The notes under the pieces are model-generated. The model had not been told where the DNA came from. It searched no databases and was given only the letters and a program-made list of their open reading frames with translations. Of a stretch of 64,000 nt of DNA, positions 38,663-49,834 are shown one piece after another. The stretch's first letter is position 1; each line of letters begins with the position of its first letter. The position numbers and the translations under genes are program-made. Source of the stretch: Fratercula arctica (taxonomy: Eukaryota; Chordata; Aves; Charadriiformes; Alcidae); the NCBI GenBank assembly GCA_947846985.1, contig CANTUZ010000001.1, positions 149,450,447-149,514,446 on the forward strand. The letters run 5' to 3'.

Positions 38663-38981
38663 CTGCAGAGGGTTTGTGCTGTAAGAGATTTTAGGCTTAA
38701 ATCATCAGGCACGGGGGTAGGTCCTAGGCTGTCCCCAGTGAAGGGAAGGTGCAGGTTGGGGAGCTCCAGATGATGCCGGAGCTGACTCACCGGCAGCTCC
38801 TCAGCACGCCACGTGCCTCAGCGAGGTGTCTGTGCCTCAGCTCATCACCAGCGAGTCCATCTGGAAGCTGAAAATCCCTCGATGATTTGTAACTTCTGCT
38901 GCTCCGTTCAGAGGAGAGGCCCTGGGGCCTGCAGGGAGGCAGAGGAGCTCCTTGGAGCCTTGGAGCTCCTCGGAGCTCCTC

Positions 38982-39152
38982 TCATCTCCTCATGCTCCTC
39001 TCATCTCCTCATGCTCCTCTCATCTCCTCATGCTCCTCTCATCTCCTCATGCTCCTCTCATCTCCTCATGCTCCTCTCATCTCCTCATGCTCCTCTCATC
39101 TCCTCATGCTCCTCTCATCTCCTCATGCTCCTCTCATCTCCTCATGCTCCTC
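38982..39152 (+). repeat. 19-bp minisatellite, nine perfect copies
   Basis: The unit TCATCTCCTCATGCTCCTC is repeated nine times head to tail with no mismatch (9 x 19 = 171 bases). It is preceded by related GGAGCTCCTCGGAGCTCCTC-like sequence and followed by a degenerate TCGTGCTC. The unit is almost pure pyrimidine on this strand. As 19 is not a multiple of three, the open frame running through it has a 19-residue period covering three units. Translation is not supported by any homology. Perfect identity suggests recent expansion and probable copy-number polymorphism. It lies about 2.8 kb inside DENND5B from exon 1. Confidence 0.95.
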
Positions 39153-41439
39153 TCGTGCTCAGCCCTAGCGCAGCTCCGTTCAGCCAGACTTTGCCTGAGC
39201 GAGACGCTTTGTGTACACTAGCTGCTAAGGGACTCGCAGGTTTGGAGATAAGCAGGTTCTTAATTACTTTTTTTGCTAAATTGGGGATGATCCGTGCGGC
39301 AGCTTAAGTCGCAGCAACTCTTCCTTGACGCCGTGACTTACCTCAACCACCTCCTTAAGCACAAGGCTAGCAAGACGGAAAGCTATCAGAGCTACATAAT
39401 TCAATACTGAAAGAGCAGGATCATTTCTTTCTACAAAACGTTGTAAGAGCATTTTCAGAAAGAAATAGCCTTCATTTGTGGGTTTCCTGTGATACAACAG
39501 ACTTTCTGTTCCCTCAAGCATCTTTCTCCCCATCTATTCCAGTAATGAATTCAATCCTAGTAGCTTGGTTTTTTAAACCTGTAACACAGATTTCTAGATG
39601 GGATCACACTATTGCCTGCCTACGGTGGCATTAATACTCCCCAAGCTTTAACAGAAATGTTTTCCCAGCTACATCTAAAACCAGAGTGAATTTTTCCACG
39701 GCTGTGTTGTATTTGTGGCTTGCAGCACTCCCTGTTCCTCCCTAACATTTCCAACTGCTGAGCTCCCAGCTGATAGCAGAAAGCTTTTGTCACGAGTCCC
39801 TAAAAATATAACATTGCTCAGTGGCAATATTAAGTCCCATCATATTTGTGTTACTCCACTTCTTCCTCTATCATATCCCAGCCCTCCTGGGTATTGAGAA
39901 TGCCTCCCAAATTGGCATTACCAAAATTTTTTGTATGCTCAAACCATACTGCTGGACCTTGCCTAGTTTAAACCGGTTAGTTACAAAGACATTTCTGTTT
40001 GTTATTTCCTATTAGGGAGGGCTAGGAGGTAAGGAGAAAAAAAAAAAAAGAAGCCCCACTTGCTATAAAAACAACTGCTTGTGGTAATTTCATTTTGAAT
40101 TATTCATGGTTTCATTATATTTTAAAAATGGGCACAACCCAGACGTGCCAAAATGTCTTTCTTTTACTGAAAAATGAAGAGGGAGACTTCCTTTAGCTTT
40201 GAAATCTGCTTAGTGTTGCTGGAGCAGTTCAGCTAAACCTACTGAGTGACCGTAAAAGATGAGCCCTGCAGCCGAGCCACTACACTGCACGAAGCCACCA
40301 TGCTCAGCCTGTCCTTGAGCAGCGCTCCCCAAGAACGCGCCTGCGCATCTCGCTGGGAAACAGAGCAGAAATCAGCAAAAGACAAGTTTTAAAGTCTGGG
40401 TACTCATCTGGGAAGGCACAGCTTGCCAGCTGCTTTAAAAATAGTTTCTTTTCAGATAGAAGAGTTAGAGATGACTCAAAGTTTAAGTAGCTGAAACCCC
40501 AATAGGTCTTACTATGCAAATCAAACCCTGCACACCATCAGCTGGGAGATGGCTCACGAGCCAGGAGTTTTCTACTAAAAGCAGCAAAACTGAAAACATA
40601 CAATTGTGGTCACTAGTACAAGTGAAAAAGCAAACAGAGATTGAAGCACATTTGGCTAATGCTTCAATTTGGAGATCCTGGGGCTACCTCCAGTGCGCGC
40701 TCACCACGAAGGGAAAAGATTTAGGTACCCCATTTTAAGATAAAGCTCCACGGAATGTCAGGTGCGTGTACCCACCCCTTTTACAGGTGACAAAAAATAT
40801 GAACTTCAACCAGGGTTCATCGATCTACAGTGATGTAGATCATCAAGTCTTTCTCTTACACAACCAGAAGGCACCGTACTTCCTGATGCAATAGCAGCGG
40901 AGACCTCGCCAGCACCCCAGCGCCAGGCAGGGGTGCCCACCGTGACACCGACAGCTGCCTTCAACTTCAGTCACATACAGCTCATTCGCCTGCAGTGCGA
41001 ACGCATAGGAACGGTCAAACGCCTGTGCTATCAAACTCATAACTCAGCGAGGAAACGCTCAGCTCCCATGCAATTAAGCCCCGCTATTAATTGTATGTGT
41101 AAAACCTGATTTAAACAGTTCCTTTTATTTAAACACAAGTGACATCTAGGAAGCAATACTGCCTTTTCCCAACGTGATAGGCTCAAATCCAGCCATGAAC
41201 CCTCTGAAAATAAATATTTCAAAAAATGCATTAGATCCCCTAGTAATAATTATGGTCTTTGATTCTGTAACATTTTTTGGGGGTAGAGAGGGAAGGGAGG
41301 ATGCAGGAGGCTTAAGATGTCAATAAAGCAGCATAATTAAAAATGCGATTCCATTAATCTATTCAGTCCTTCCCAGATCCCCCCCCCCACACTTTCCAGT
41401 GCAAACAGGGAAGAAAATGCATCTGCCCCGACAGAAAGC

Positions 41440-42400
41440 TGGGTCATCCGGCTCCCTTCAATTCCGTACCCCTCGGCACCCTTCTCCTGTCCGTCGCACC
41501 CCGCCGGCCGCGGCTGAGCCGCTGCACCCCGCCGCGGCGGGGGGGGGCGAGGGCTGCCTTCCCCCTTCCACCATCAGGGACCGGGGCCAACGGCGGGGGA
41601 GGGCGCATCCCGGCGGCTGGACAAACGCCCCCCGCCGCCCTTCGGGGGAATGCTCCACCAGCTCCCCGGCGGATGCTTTATCCTTCAAAGTTGCCCCCTC
41701 CCGCCTCGGCTCTTCCCACCCCATCTCTCCCTCCTCAGGGAGGTGGGGGGGGGGGGGAGGGAGCAGACATTTTGAAGCCGCGGAACCCAAAAACCCGCAG
41801 CGGTGTGGGTAGGGGCGAGGCCTCCGCGGCGACGGCCCCGCCGCCGCTGCTCACCTGCCAGCTCGTCGGGCTCCAGCCCGCTCTCCGCGTCGATGCCGCA
41901 CAGCACGAAGTAGTGGGCGAAGCGGCAGGGCGCCGCGCCGGGCCCGGGGCCGCCGCTCCCGCTCATCCCGCCGGCGGCGGCAGCGGCGGCGGCGACTCCC
42001 TGCGGCAGCGCGGCTCGGCGCGGCGGCGGGGGCGCGCCCGCGGGACGGTCACGGCGCGCCGCCCTCCATCCCCGGCGGGGGCGCGCAGGCCGCGGCGGGC
42101 GGGCGGGCGGGCAGCGGCGGGCAGCGACCGGCGGCTCCGGCGGTCGGTCGGCGAGCTGCCCCGCTGTCAGCTGAGTGGGGCGGAGAAGGCGGCGCCGCGC
42201 TGCCAGCCCGCCCCCGCGGGGCATTTAAACCCTGGGAGGCGGCGGAGGCGGCTTCCCCCGCCCCGCTCCGCTCTCCCGCGGGGGCCTCGACGGGGACATC
42301 TCCGGCTCTTATCGGGGTTTTGGGTGTGAGGGGTGCGGGAGAGCCCCGGGCGGCCTTGCGCCTCTGCGAGGTTTTGTCACAATAGGTGATTAAAGCTTCC
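41440..42400 (-). promoter_or_regulatory. DENND5B: CpG island and promoter region of DENND5B
   Basis: This block of about 1 kb is very GC-rich with dense CpG. It contains runs such as GCGGCGGC and several GC boxes, in sharp contrast to the AT-rich flanks. It surrounds DENND5B coding exon 1, and the 5' UTR is inferred to run from roughly 42200 to 41967. On the minus strand a TTTAAAT element lies at about 42223-42229, which could act as a weak TATA-like element with initiation near 42195. That TSS is an inference. A G-run of about 14 lies at 41745-41758. CpG density falls off on the intergenic side near 42400. Transcription in the opposite direction from the same island is possible, but no exon was recognised there. 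Confidence 0.8.
41855..41966 (-). CDS. DENND5B: DENND5B coding exon 1 (partial gene, N-terminal 37 codons)
   Basis: DENND5B is a DENN-domain guanine nucleotide exchange factor for Rab GTPases acting in membrane traffic. This exon encodes only the N-terminus, upstream of the DENN domain. Reading the minus strand from the ATG at 41966 gives 37 residues starting [10 protein letters not shown], with the family-specific stretch [20 protein letters not shown]. That stretch is nearly identical to the start of vertebrate DENND5B as I remember it, and DENND5A has related but different residues (DYFVICGLDTETGLEPDEL). The exon ends in CAG followed by GTGAGC, a strong donor at 41854. It ends in phase 1, one base into a Gly codon, which fits the known continuation with Gly-Glu-Asn. 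The start has purine at -3. An upstream in-frame ATG at 42224 with no intervening stop leaves some doubt about the N-terminus. The rest of the roughly 1270-residue protein lies outside the window, because no exon 2 was recognised down to position 1. Confidence 0.93.
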
Positions 42401-45400
42401 TCCCCCACATCGTCACCGCCAAGGTGTGAGTAGGGGAGGTTGCCTTTTATTTAAATAAAACGTAAAAAATAGGGGGTGTTGCCACTCGGCGGCCTGAAGC
42501 GCCGCAGCCAGAACGGGCCGAGCACCGGCCAGTGCCCGGGCTTGCGCTGTTATTCTGCGGGAATGCTGATGGAGAAAATGGCTATTTTCTTCTCTCGACC
42601 CGAACGCTGAAACAACAACAACAGCCCCCCCGCCCCAGTGAGGCTCTGCTGGCAGAGGGGAGGGGGGGCTGAGGGGTGGCTTTTGTGTGGTCTCCATCCC
42701 TGCGCCGTGATGGATGTTAACCCTACGACGGTGACTTCCAGGAGGCAGAACTCTTTCTTGGCTACGTGCGCTCTGTTTGAAAGCAAAATCTCAAACGGTG
42801 CTTCGTTCCCACATATATATGAGATTTGATAACCACTCTGCCACGTCCAGAAAGAAAGCAGTATTGTTTTATCCCCGTTTCTAAAACGCCTCCCATCATT
42901 ATTACCCAACACCAAAGTACTGGCAGATCCGTTCAGGAGTGGCACCTGCTTTTAAAGGGACAGGGATGATTCTTTTCAAGTTTTGAGATTTTCTTCTCCA
43001 AACTGATGAGATCCCTGCTTCTGTCAGATAATTCTGCTATCTGTACATTTTAGGAAGGCTGTTTGCAGAATGCAATGTGCACTTTATCCTTCTGTGTTTA
43101 TCTGTTTACTAGTCTTAGTTCATGCAGCATGTAATAATTCCAGTCTCATCCTTTGCTTACTATGGACTGTTATGACCCCTTTCAATTACCCCTCAGCAGT
43201 ATGAACTGCATTCTTTCTTTCTATGATTTACTTTTGTCCTTATTCAACAAGTGCCTTTGATAAGGAAATGCCTGCAAGGAACTTGATATTTCATCCAGCA
43301 TGGGTCATTTTATGGAGGTACGTGGAATAACTGTTCCTTCCTACCTGGAGGCAACCTAGATCGGCATCTCTCTCCCTTCTTCCCTTCGAATCAACAAGTT
43401 TTACGCCCTTTTACTTCTCAGCTTCCTGCAGTGCTCTACTGAAAGCAGACAAGAACTAAACCAATTTCCTCACTTCCCAATATCCCAGAAAAAAAGAAAA
43501 CAAAAAAAAAGATGATGAGTCCTCTATCAGGATCACTGATTCTGGTGGTTGCAGCACTTGGTATAACAAGCTGAACCTTGCTAGATCCAAGCAGGAATTT
43601 GCCAAGAGACCAGTTATTTTCTCGACTTTGCACTGAGAGCTAAGTTGTTTTATTTAGTTTGGTTTGTTTATTAACTTGTATGTATTTGCTTGTTCAGCTC
43701 CAGGTCAGATGATAAGAGTTAAGTCAGCCTCCGAGTCTCATTCAAAACTAATTGCTCTTTACTGTGGAGACAGTGGAGAAGTACCGTCTTGTTCTCTTAC
43801 TGTAGGCTTCTCCTTTGGAAGCCCGATGCATGGGTGTCTACAGACAGGCCAAGATAGAGGCTTCATCAGCCTCTCTAAAGGATGTATCAGTTGAGACTGC
43901 TTCTGAGATTAATCCAAAATCTAACACAATGGTCCTGACCTTTTTCCCTTGGGCACCAGGTAGTTCTAGATTGCTTTGGTTTAGCTGTCTTCTGTACAGG
44001 GCAGTATTTTTTGCTTGAATGAAGTTCAGTGCACAGACACTTCAATCAATAAAATCAGTAGTACATATAGTGTTAAACAAGGGGATAAAGCACAACACAT
44101 GAGATTGCAGGTATAAAATCTAATAAATTCTCTCCTCTTCCTGAAACAGCTGTGAGGTTGAGCTCCCACTCCTGTACATACAGCTCCCACAAACATGTTT
44201 GTTGGAGTTTCACGGGGCCAGTGATTTCCCCTTCTAAGACAACTGATCTGGGCACAAATGTCATCCCAACAAGGCCACTCAGCTCCTTTGCAGTGCCAGC
44301 AGAGTTGGTGGTGCCAAGTGTGTCTGGGCTCCGGTAAGTCTTGTTACATCCCTGGGCCTAGAATTTTCTCATCTAAACCCCTCCATCTAAGTTCCAGTCT
44401 TTCCCTCCAAGCTGGTCTAGCTTTAAGCACTGCACACTGCCTTTGGGTACCTCTTCTTCACTCTCCTGTTTTTTTCCTCCATCCTGGCTCTAATTTGAAT
44501 GAAGCAGTGACTTTTAGGAGATTTTATCAGTGAAATTAGGCTTGGAAGTTATCTCACTGCACAACAACATCAATTATCATCAAAAATTTCAGAGCTCAGC
44601 TACAGGGTTTTAGACCCTTTTCTTCCTGCCCAGTGGCAATACTTTCCTCTACTCCAGGAGGTGGACTGGATACCCATTTACAGCTAATTTTTCATTTGTC
44701 TTCTTTTACTCTTCAGCTACGTTTATGTCAGCACAAAACAAATACGAACACAACCAAGTCCATTGTAAACTGCTTCCTTCTTCTGTCCGGGTATAAACAA
44801 CTGTTCCCAGGAAAAGGCGGCAGAGGCCTTTGCCTTTGGCTGGAGCAAGCCTGCACAGCAGAGCAGAGTCAGCTGAGTTGCTTTGGCTTCCAGCACCCAG
44901 GAGCACTTTGTGCCCACCTCATGCTCTGTTGTGCCATGAAGTCTTCCCACCTCAGGCGTGCAAGCAAACTGCGATGGCACCTCTCTGTATCACATACCAT
45001 CACCTGATGCACGCCATCTTATGACATACAGCACAGGAAAGCACCGAGGTGTTCCCTCAGTACCCATAATTGCCTTTTCTCCATACTGAGATTTTTTGCG
45101 CTACATTTTTTTCCCAGTATCTAGGCATTTTGTTTGTCTTTTCACCGTCCAAAGCCACCCTGCACTGGTCACCAGTGCCCCTTTAGAGGGACTGGCCTGT
45201 TTTAGAGACAGACCAAACACTTCTGCTCTACTTGCAACATCAATTGCTTAAATTTCACAGAAATCACAGGCAAGTCCACAAAGGCACCGTGAAGCTTCTT
45301 GCAAGAGTGAGAGGATAATGAAGATGAGGCCCCAAAGCATCATGAACTGCTGCACATACTCACTAATCTGCCAAATGCCATGGAAAAGCGTTTGTGCGGC

Positions 45401-48117
45401 CTGGGAAGAGGCAGTGACTGATAGGATTGTGCCGTCAGGCACATCTGGGATGATCAGAGGTAACTGGGTAGGATTACCAGTATCTTTTTCTTTCACCAAA
45501 GGGTGTTAAAGATCCACAAGGGGCATGGATGGGCTGGATGTCCCCTATTCAAAGCATATTAACAATAATCCTGGGGAGATAAGGCTTGTCCCTGGCACAG
45601 CAGAGCACAAAGCAGTGTCAAAGCACTAGGAGCTTCCTAACGTGTTCCTCCAAGGAACAGGGATAAGGTAGGACTGAGAATTTCTGACTGGGATGAGCAT
45701 AAAAAAACACCCCACAAAACCCCCCCCGAACTTACTGGTATAGACCAGATCTGCCTAGGACCCTTCGCTTTGATGTGCCCTCCTGTGGCAGCAGCTTTGT
45801 CCCGTCACCAGCTGGATTGCCAGTGGTGCAAGACAGCAGGGGAAGCGTTTTGGCTTGGTGGATTTGTTCTTCTTCCTTAGGTGCTTGTATCATCAGATAG
45901 CAGTGAATATTTCTCTCAATATCAAGTTATTTCAGCTTTTCCTCTCCTTAACCTCCCAGCAAGTCTTTGTTTCTCAGAACCTGTTAGTTTAAACTGGGTC
46001 AAATGCTAACAAGCATGTCAGCCCCCTCTGCCCTTAGGATCTGCCATAAAAGATCAGACTACAGGCCCATCAAGCTCTTTGTCCTACTTCTGCAAGGAAC
46101 GGATGCCCGATGCTTCAGAGAGGTGGAAAAAGCCTGCTATTTAAAGGTTATATCCTTTCTCCCTTGCTGTGACGCTGTCGCTTCACTTTTTATTTTCTTC
46201 AGCGTCCTTCAATGAATTCGAAATCATGCTGCTGGTGATGGATTACTTAACTCCTTCACACAGCTCTACACTTCCCTGTAGAAGATCTTTCACCAGCTGC
46301 CAAGCCACATTGATTTTCCATTGAAAGCCTCTCCTGTTTTGCTGTAGTATCTATGGAGTCATGAGACCCTGTAGGGTGGAAGAGAGGGAAAACAACTGAG
46401 ATGCAATATGAATGTTTGCAACGCTCAGAAGAACAGTTTTCTACTTTTGGCTTACTTTCACTTGAGCAGTTCACAGTGCTGTGAGCTACTTCAGGAGAAG
46501 CTAAGTGTGAATACTCAGCTGAAAGGAACGGGATAACGACTGAAATTGGTCATTCTGGCACAAAGCGGAGACGAGCATATAGCAGAAGTGGGAAGAAAAA
46601 CAACAACAGAAGAAGATTTTATAGCAAGGTTCATAAAGAAAGCAATTTTTATTCTCAGAGTTTATGCAAGAAGACTACCAAAAGCATTGGAAAGGTATTG
46701 GCTGCCTTAGGGTTTTAAACCAAATAAACCAGATCACTAGCCATAAGACATAAAGCAAAGAACATTTCCTCCAGCGCAGTTCATGATTGCTTAGAAAGCA
46801 GATACTGCAGGCACATATTTTAATATTAAATCAAATTATAATACCATTAAAGCAAGTAGCTCATCTTCTGTACTGGCCTCATACCTATAAAGATTAAGCT
46901 TGAATAAAAGCACATGGCTTTCCTCTGTCATATTGTGTAATTATTATTCATACAGCAGAATTATAGATAACACAGTAAAGATTACTTCTTTCCTGCATCT
47001 CTGCCATAGGATCTGTGAAACTTCTGTGATTTAAAATTTAAAGGTTTAAAATCTCTAATTTCCTGTTGTAGCTCATTGCCTTTTATTCATTTTATGTACA
47101 TCCATCATACGCGTGCCCTTGCATTGCAAACACATACAGACACGTTCCACTCTTATCTGCTTTCAGAGAGGATCCTTGCAGGAGAGGTTTCACGAGGCAA
47201 CTGAAATGATTTAATAGCTAATTGTACATTCTTCCCCCTCCCTCCTTCCCAGGCCCTATGTTCCTGCTGCTTCCTTCACAAAAAAAAAAAATCTGTGGCC
47301 TTGTCTGCCTCCTTGGTATGTCCCGGTTTGTGGTGCAGTGGCCAGTCCAGCCCAAACTACGACAATGGGCAAGGATGGGAATATGTTGCCTGTCCTCATC
47401 TGCATGGTTGTTGTGCTGCAAGCCAAGCTTCACAGCATGCAGCTCAGCTCTCTGCTGAGGAGGCACCTCGTCTTCAGGGCTAGCCTCATCTCTCATGCTG
47501 CAAACCTCCCCTCCCAGCCTGAATCACCCTTCTCAGGGGTTCAGATCTCGAGGGAGAAGTGGAAATGATATCCCACACAGATAGGGCACATGGACTTTGA
47601 ACACCGCCTCAGAAATTACTCCGAGGCAAGTCCAGCAGTTGTCATGCCCACTTTCTGGAGGTTTGTGGCCTTCACCACCCCGCCCTTTCCTCTCCACGTG
47701 TTCAGTAGCACAGAATGCTGAAAATCTGTGGTGACTGCTGTCATTTCACACCACTTCTGTCTTTGATTTTTACACTGAGCTTGAGAGATGCGCTTCTTCC
47801 TGCTGAGCAACCAATTAGGTGGGCTTTCCTTTCCTCCCCATGAAGTCAAGAGTAGGATTGTATGCAACCATTACCTTTCATATGAATCAGTGCCAAGACC
47901 CAGAGGTCAAAGACCATATTTTGCTCAGAGTGAGGTACGCCTTCTGCTCTTTGCTTGTAGAAGACGCACAAATTGTTCCAGCCGCTACTGAGATAAAACC
48001 TAATCAGCAAAGTACGCTGCTTGGATAAATCACTAGCATGTCACGCACTAATGGAGATGTGCTGGGAGCATCAAGCTAAAGCACCCACACAGAGATTTCC
48101 GTCCATCTCTGACAGCA
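42401..48117. other. Intergenic; no gene recognised
   Basis: This lies between the DENND5B CpG island and the ETFBKMT promoter. No exon of a known family was recognised on either strand. The minus frame over 45248-45499 contains a hydrophobic stretch but no recognisable domain. No RNA gene or dated repeat was identified. Uncatalogued lncRNA exons cannot be excluded. Confidence 0.5.
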
Positions 48118-48158
48118 TCTCTCACTCGCTGCATGACCTTGGCCAAATTGCTCATAGC
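48118..48158 (+). repeat. Possible MIR-type SINE core fragment
   Basis: The stretch around GCATGACCTTGGCCAAATTG resembles the conserved core of MIR-like SINEs (tgtgaccttgggcaa...cac followed by cctctctg). Only about 40 bases match, and the match is from memory. It could be chance. Confidence 0.3.
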
Positions 48159-49439
48159 CTGACTTGCAGAAGCACCAGCCTCCTGGAAATCAGGTCAGCG
48201 TGCTCCCTGTGCTTCAACTGCCCCCAGGAAAAGAAAGCAAATGCTGCTTCTCTTCTGCCCAAACATCTGCCAGGCACAAAGCTCTATTGTTCCCAAAGCC
48301 TGTCTCAATGGCGTCGCACCAGGAGGCAGATGCACCTCTACACAGGCAGGAGCCCTGACGCCGAGTCCTTCCAGCCCATGCGTCCCAATGCTGTCGTCTG
48401 CTGACAGATGCCTCTGACACCAGGCCTGAGACAAGATGGGTATTTGGCATGGACAGCAAACCTCTGTTCTTCATTTTGAAATCATTTTTGCTCTCTACTG
48501 AGGGTGTTTGTTTCCCTGCCTCTAGACTCCTATTCCTCTGTTTTCAGTGCTCCAGGGCCCCAGTACCTTATAATCTGTCTGCTCGGGAAAGACCCAAGGA
48601 GGTGAAAGAGTCTTGCAAGATAATATACCTGCCCACATAAAGCATGAGGGCTGTGACCTCTTTTTTAAAAACACTAGAGCTTCATAGGTACATACTGTGG
48701 GAAGGAGAAAGGCAGGAGGAGATCCTGACTAGCTGCTTGGATCACATGCCCACAGCAATATTGTCTGTGGTGGCAAGGGTTCAGGCACAGCTCTACCAGT
48801 GGTTTGGGCTCCCAGTTAGCTGAGCTCTGGCGCTGGGAAAGCTTCCAGAGAAGATGCATTTGAGCTGTCACATCTACCTGAGTAACAGCATTGTGTTCAA
48901 AGCCTAGTCACAAATACTGTTTTCCTTTATCTCCGTTTCCAAAAACTAGGCAGTCCCATGTCTGACGATACCAATGGGAGCATGAACCAACCCTACATTT
49001 TCGTGTGCTCTGGACAAAATCTGTCTGTGAACAGCAGGTAAGCTCTTTGTCAAAATTGCCTTTGGCCTCTGTACAAATGTAATTACAGTCTGATTTCAAC
49101 TTCTCCAATTTCAATTTCCCAACTTCCCTTTGAAGCCTCATTCAGTAAGAAGTGCCAGACACCCCGCATCTCCATTACAATGCATCCTAGCACACTTGAA
49201 AGCCCAAGGGTGTGCTAAAGAAATCCAAATCCACCGAATCCATAGCCAATATACAACATAAGATCAAGGACAGATGAAAAGTATTTCCTGCAATGAATAT
49301 GCATTGTGAATTTTTTTGTCATTTAGCAAGGACTGCTGCTTTGCTGCATGCTCTGTTATAATATGTGTTCACGTCATTGCAGCAATGTTACATTATGAAT
49401 CTAAGAGCAGTTCTTGCTAATCAAAGTGCTAAAGGGTCT

Positions 49440-49800
49440 GTTTCAATTTCCCTACCAGTGTTTTTAGCAGAAGTCTAAAACATTTATGTCCATAGGTTCA
49501 GTCATGTCTCTCTGCCACTTATTCTTCATGCCTGATAACAGCACATTGCCTTGAAGTACCTCCTGCTTAGGAGACTTACTGTGGACGACAGCTAGACTGT
49601 AGCTTTTCTGCATTGGCTTACTGCGCTCCTGCTTTAGCTTAGAAATACTGGAAATAAGCTCTGAGCTCACATCAAACAGCAGGACAGAGATCAAAGCGAT
49701 TCACTTCTCCTTGAGGATCATGTTTCTTGGTGACTTCCTTGCAAACCAATAGCCACAACTTATTGAAGCGTGGATCCATGCTGAGCAATTCCAGCAGTTC
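49440..49800 (-). pseudogene. Possible hAT transposase C-terminal relic (frameshifted)
   Basis: On the minus strand, one frame (49800 down to a stop at 49672) reads ELLELLSMDPRFNKLWLL, close to the LDPRF-K-L signature near the C-terminal part of hAT and ZBED-type transposases. A second frame, offset by one, runs from 49694 to a stop at 49464. It ends TEPMDINVLDFC, followed after the stop by K-H-W. This resembles the E-P-x-I-D...DPL-x-WW motif of the hAT dimerisation domain, at about the expected distance. The shift between frames and the stop show that it is dead. No terminal inverted repeats or target duplication were found. The match relies on short motifs, so chance or another transposase family remains possible. 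Confidence 0.4.
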
Positions 49801-49834
49801 CCATCAGGCGCATCCTTTGGAGGTGGGAGCATTT

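Larger units (their letters stand above)
36807..41854. other. Presumed DENND5B intron 1, promoter-proximal part
   Basis: No exon was recognised other than exon 1 just beyond the right end. It contains imperfect ATTTACTATAATGAGTA repeats (37643-37699), an A/C tract (about 38267-38306), a G/T tract (38565-38662) and the 19-bp minisatellite. The DENND5B CpG island begins at about 41440. Confidence 0.6.

Noticed and set aside
38813..39307. Open frames of 89-164 codons across the minisatellite
   Set aside because: The periodic protein is a by-product of the 19-bp repeat having no stop in these frames, and the flanks show no homology.
45248..45499. Small minus-strand frame with a hydrophobic segment (possible microprotein)
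   Set aside because: It has no recognised family, no promoter or splice signals that stand out, and overlaps an equally open frame on the other strand.
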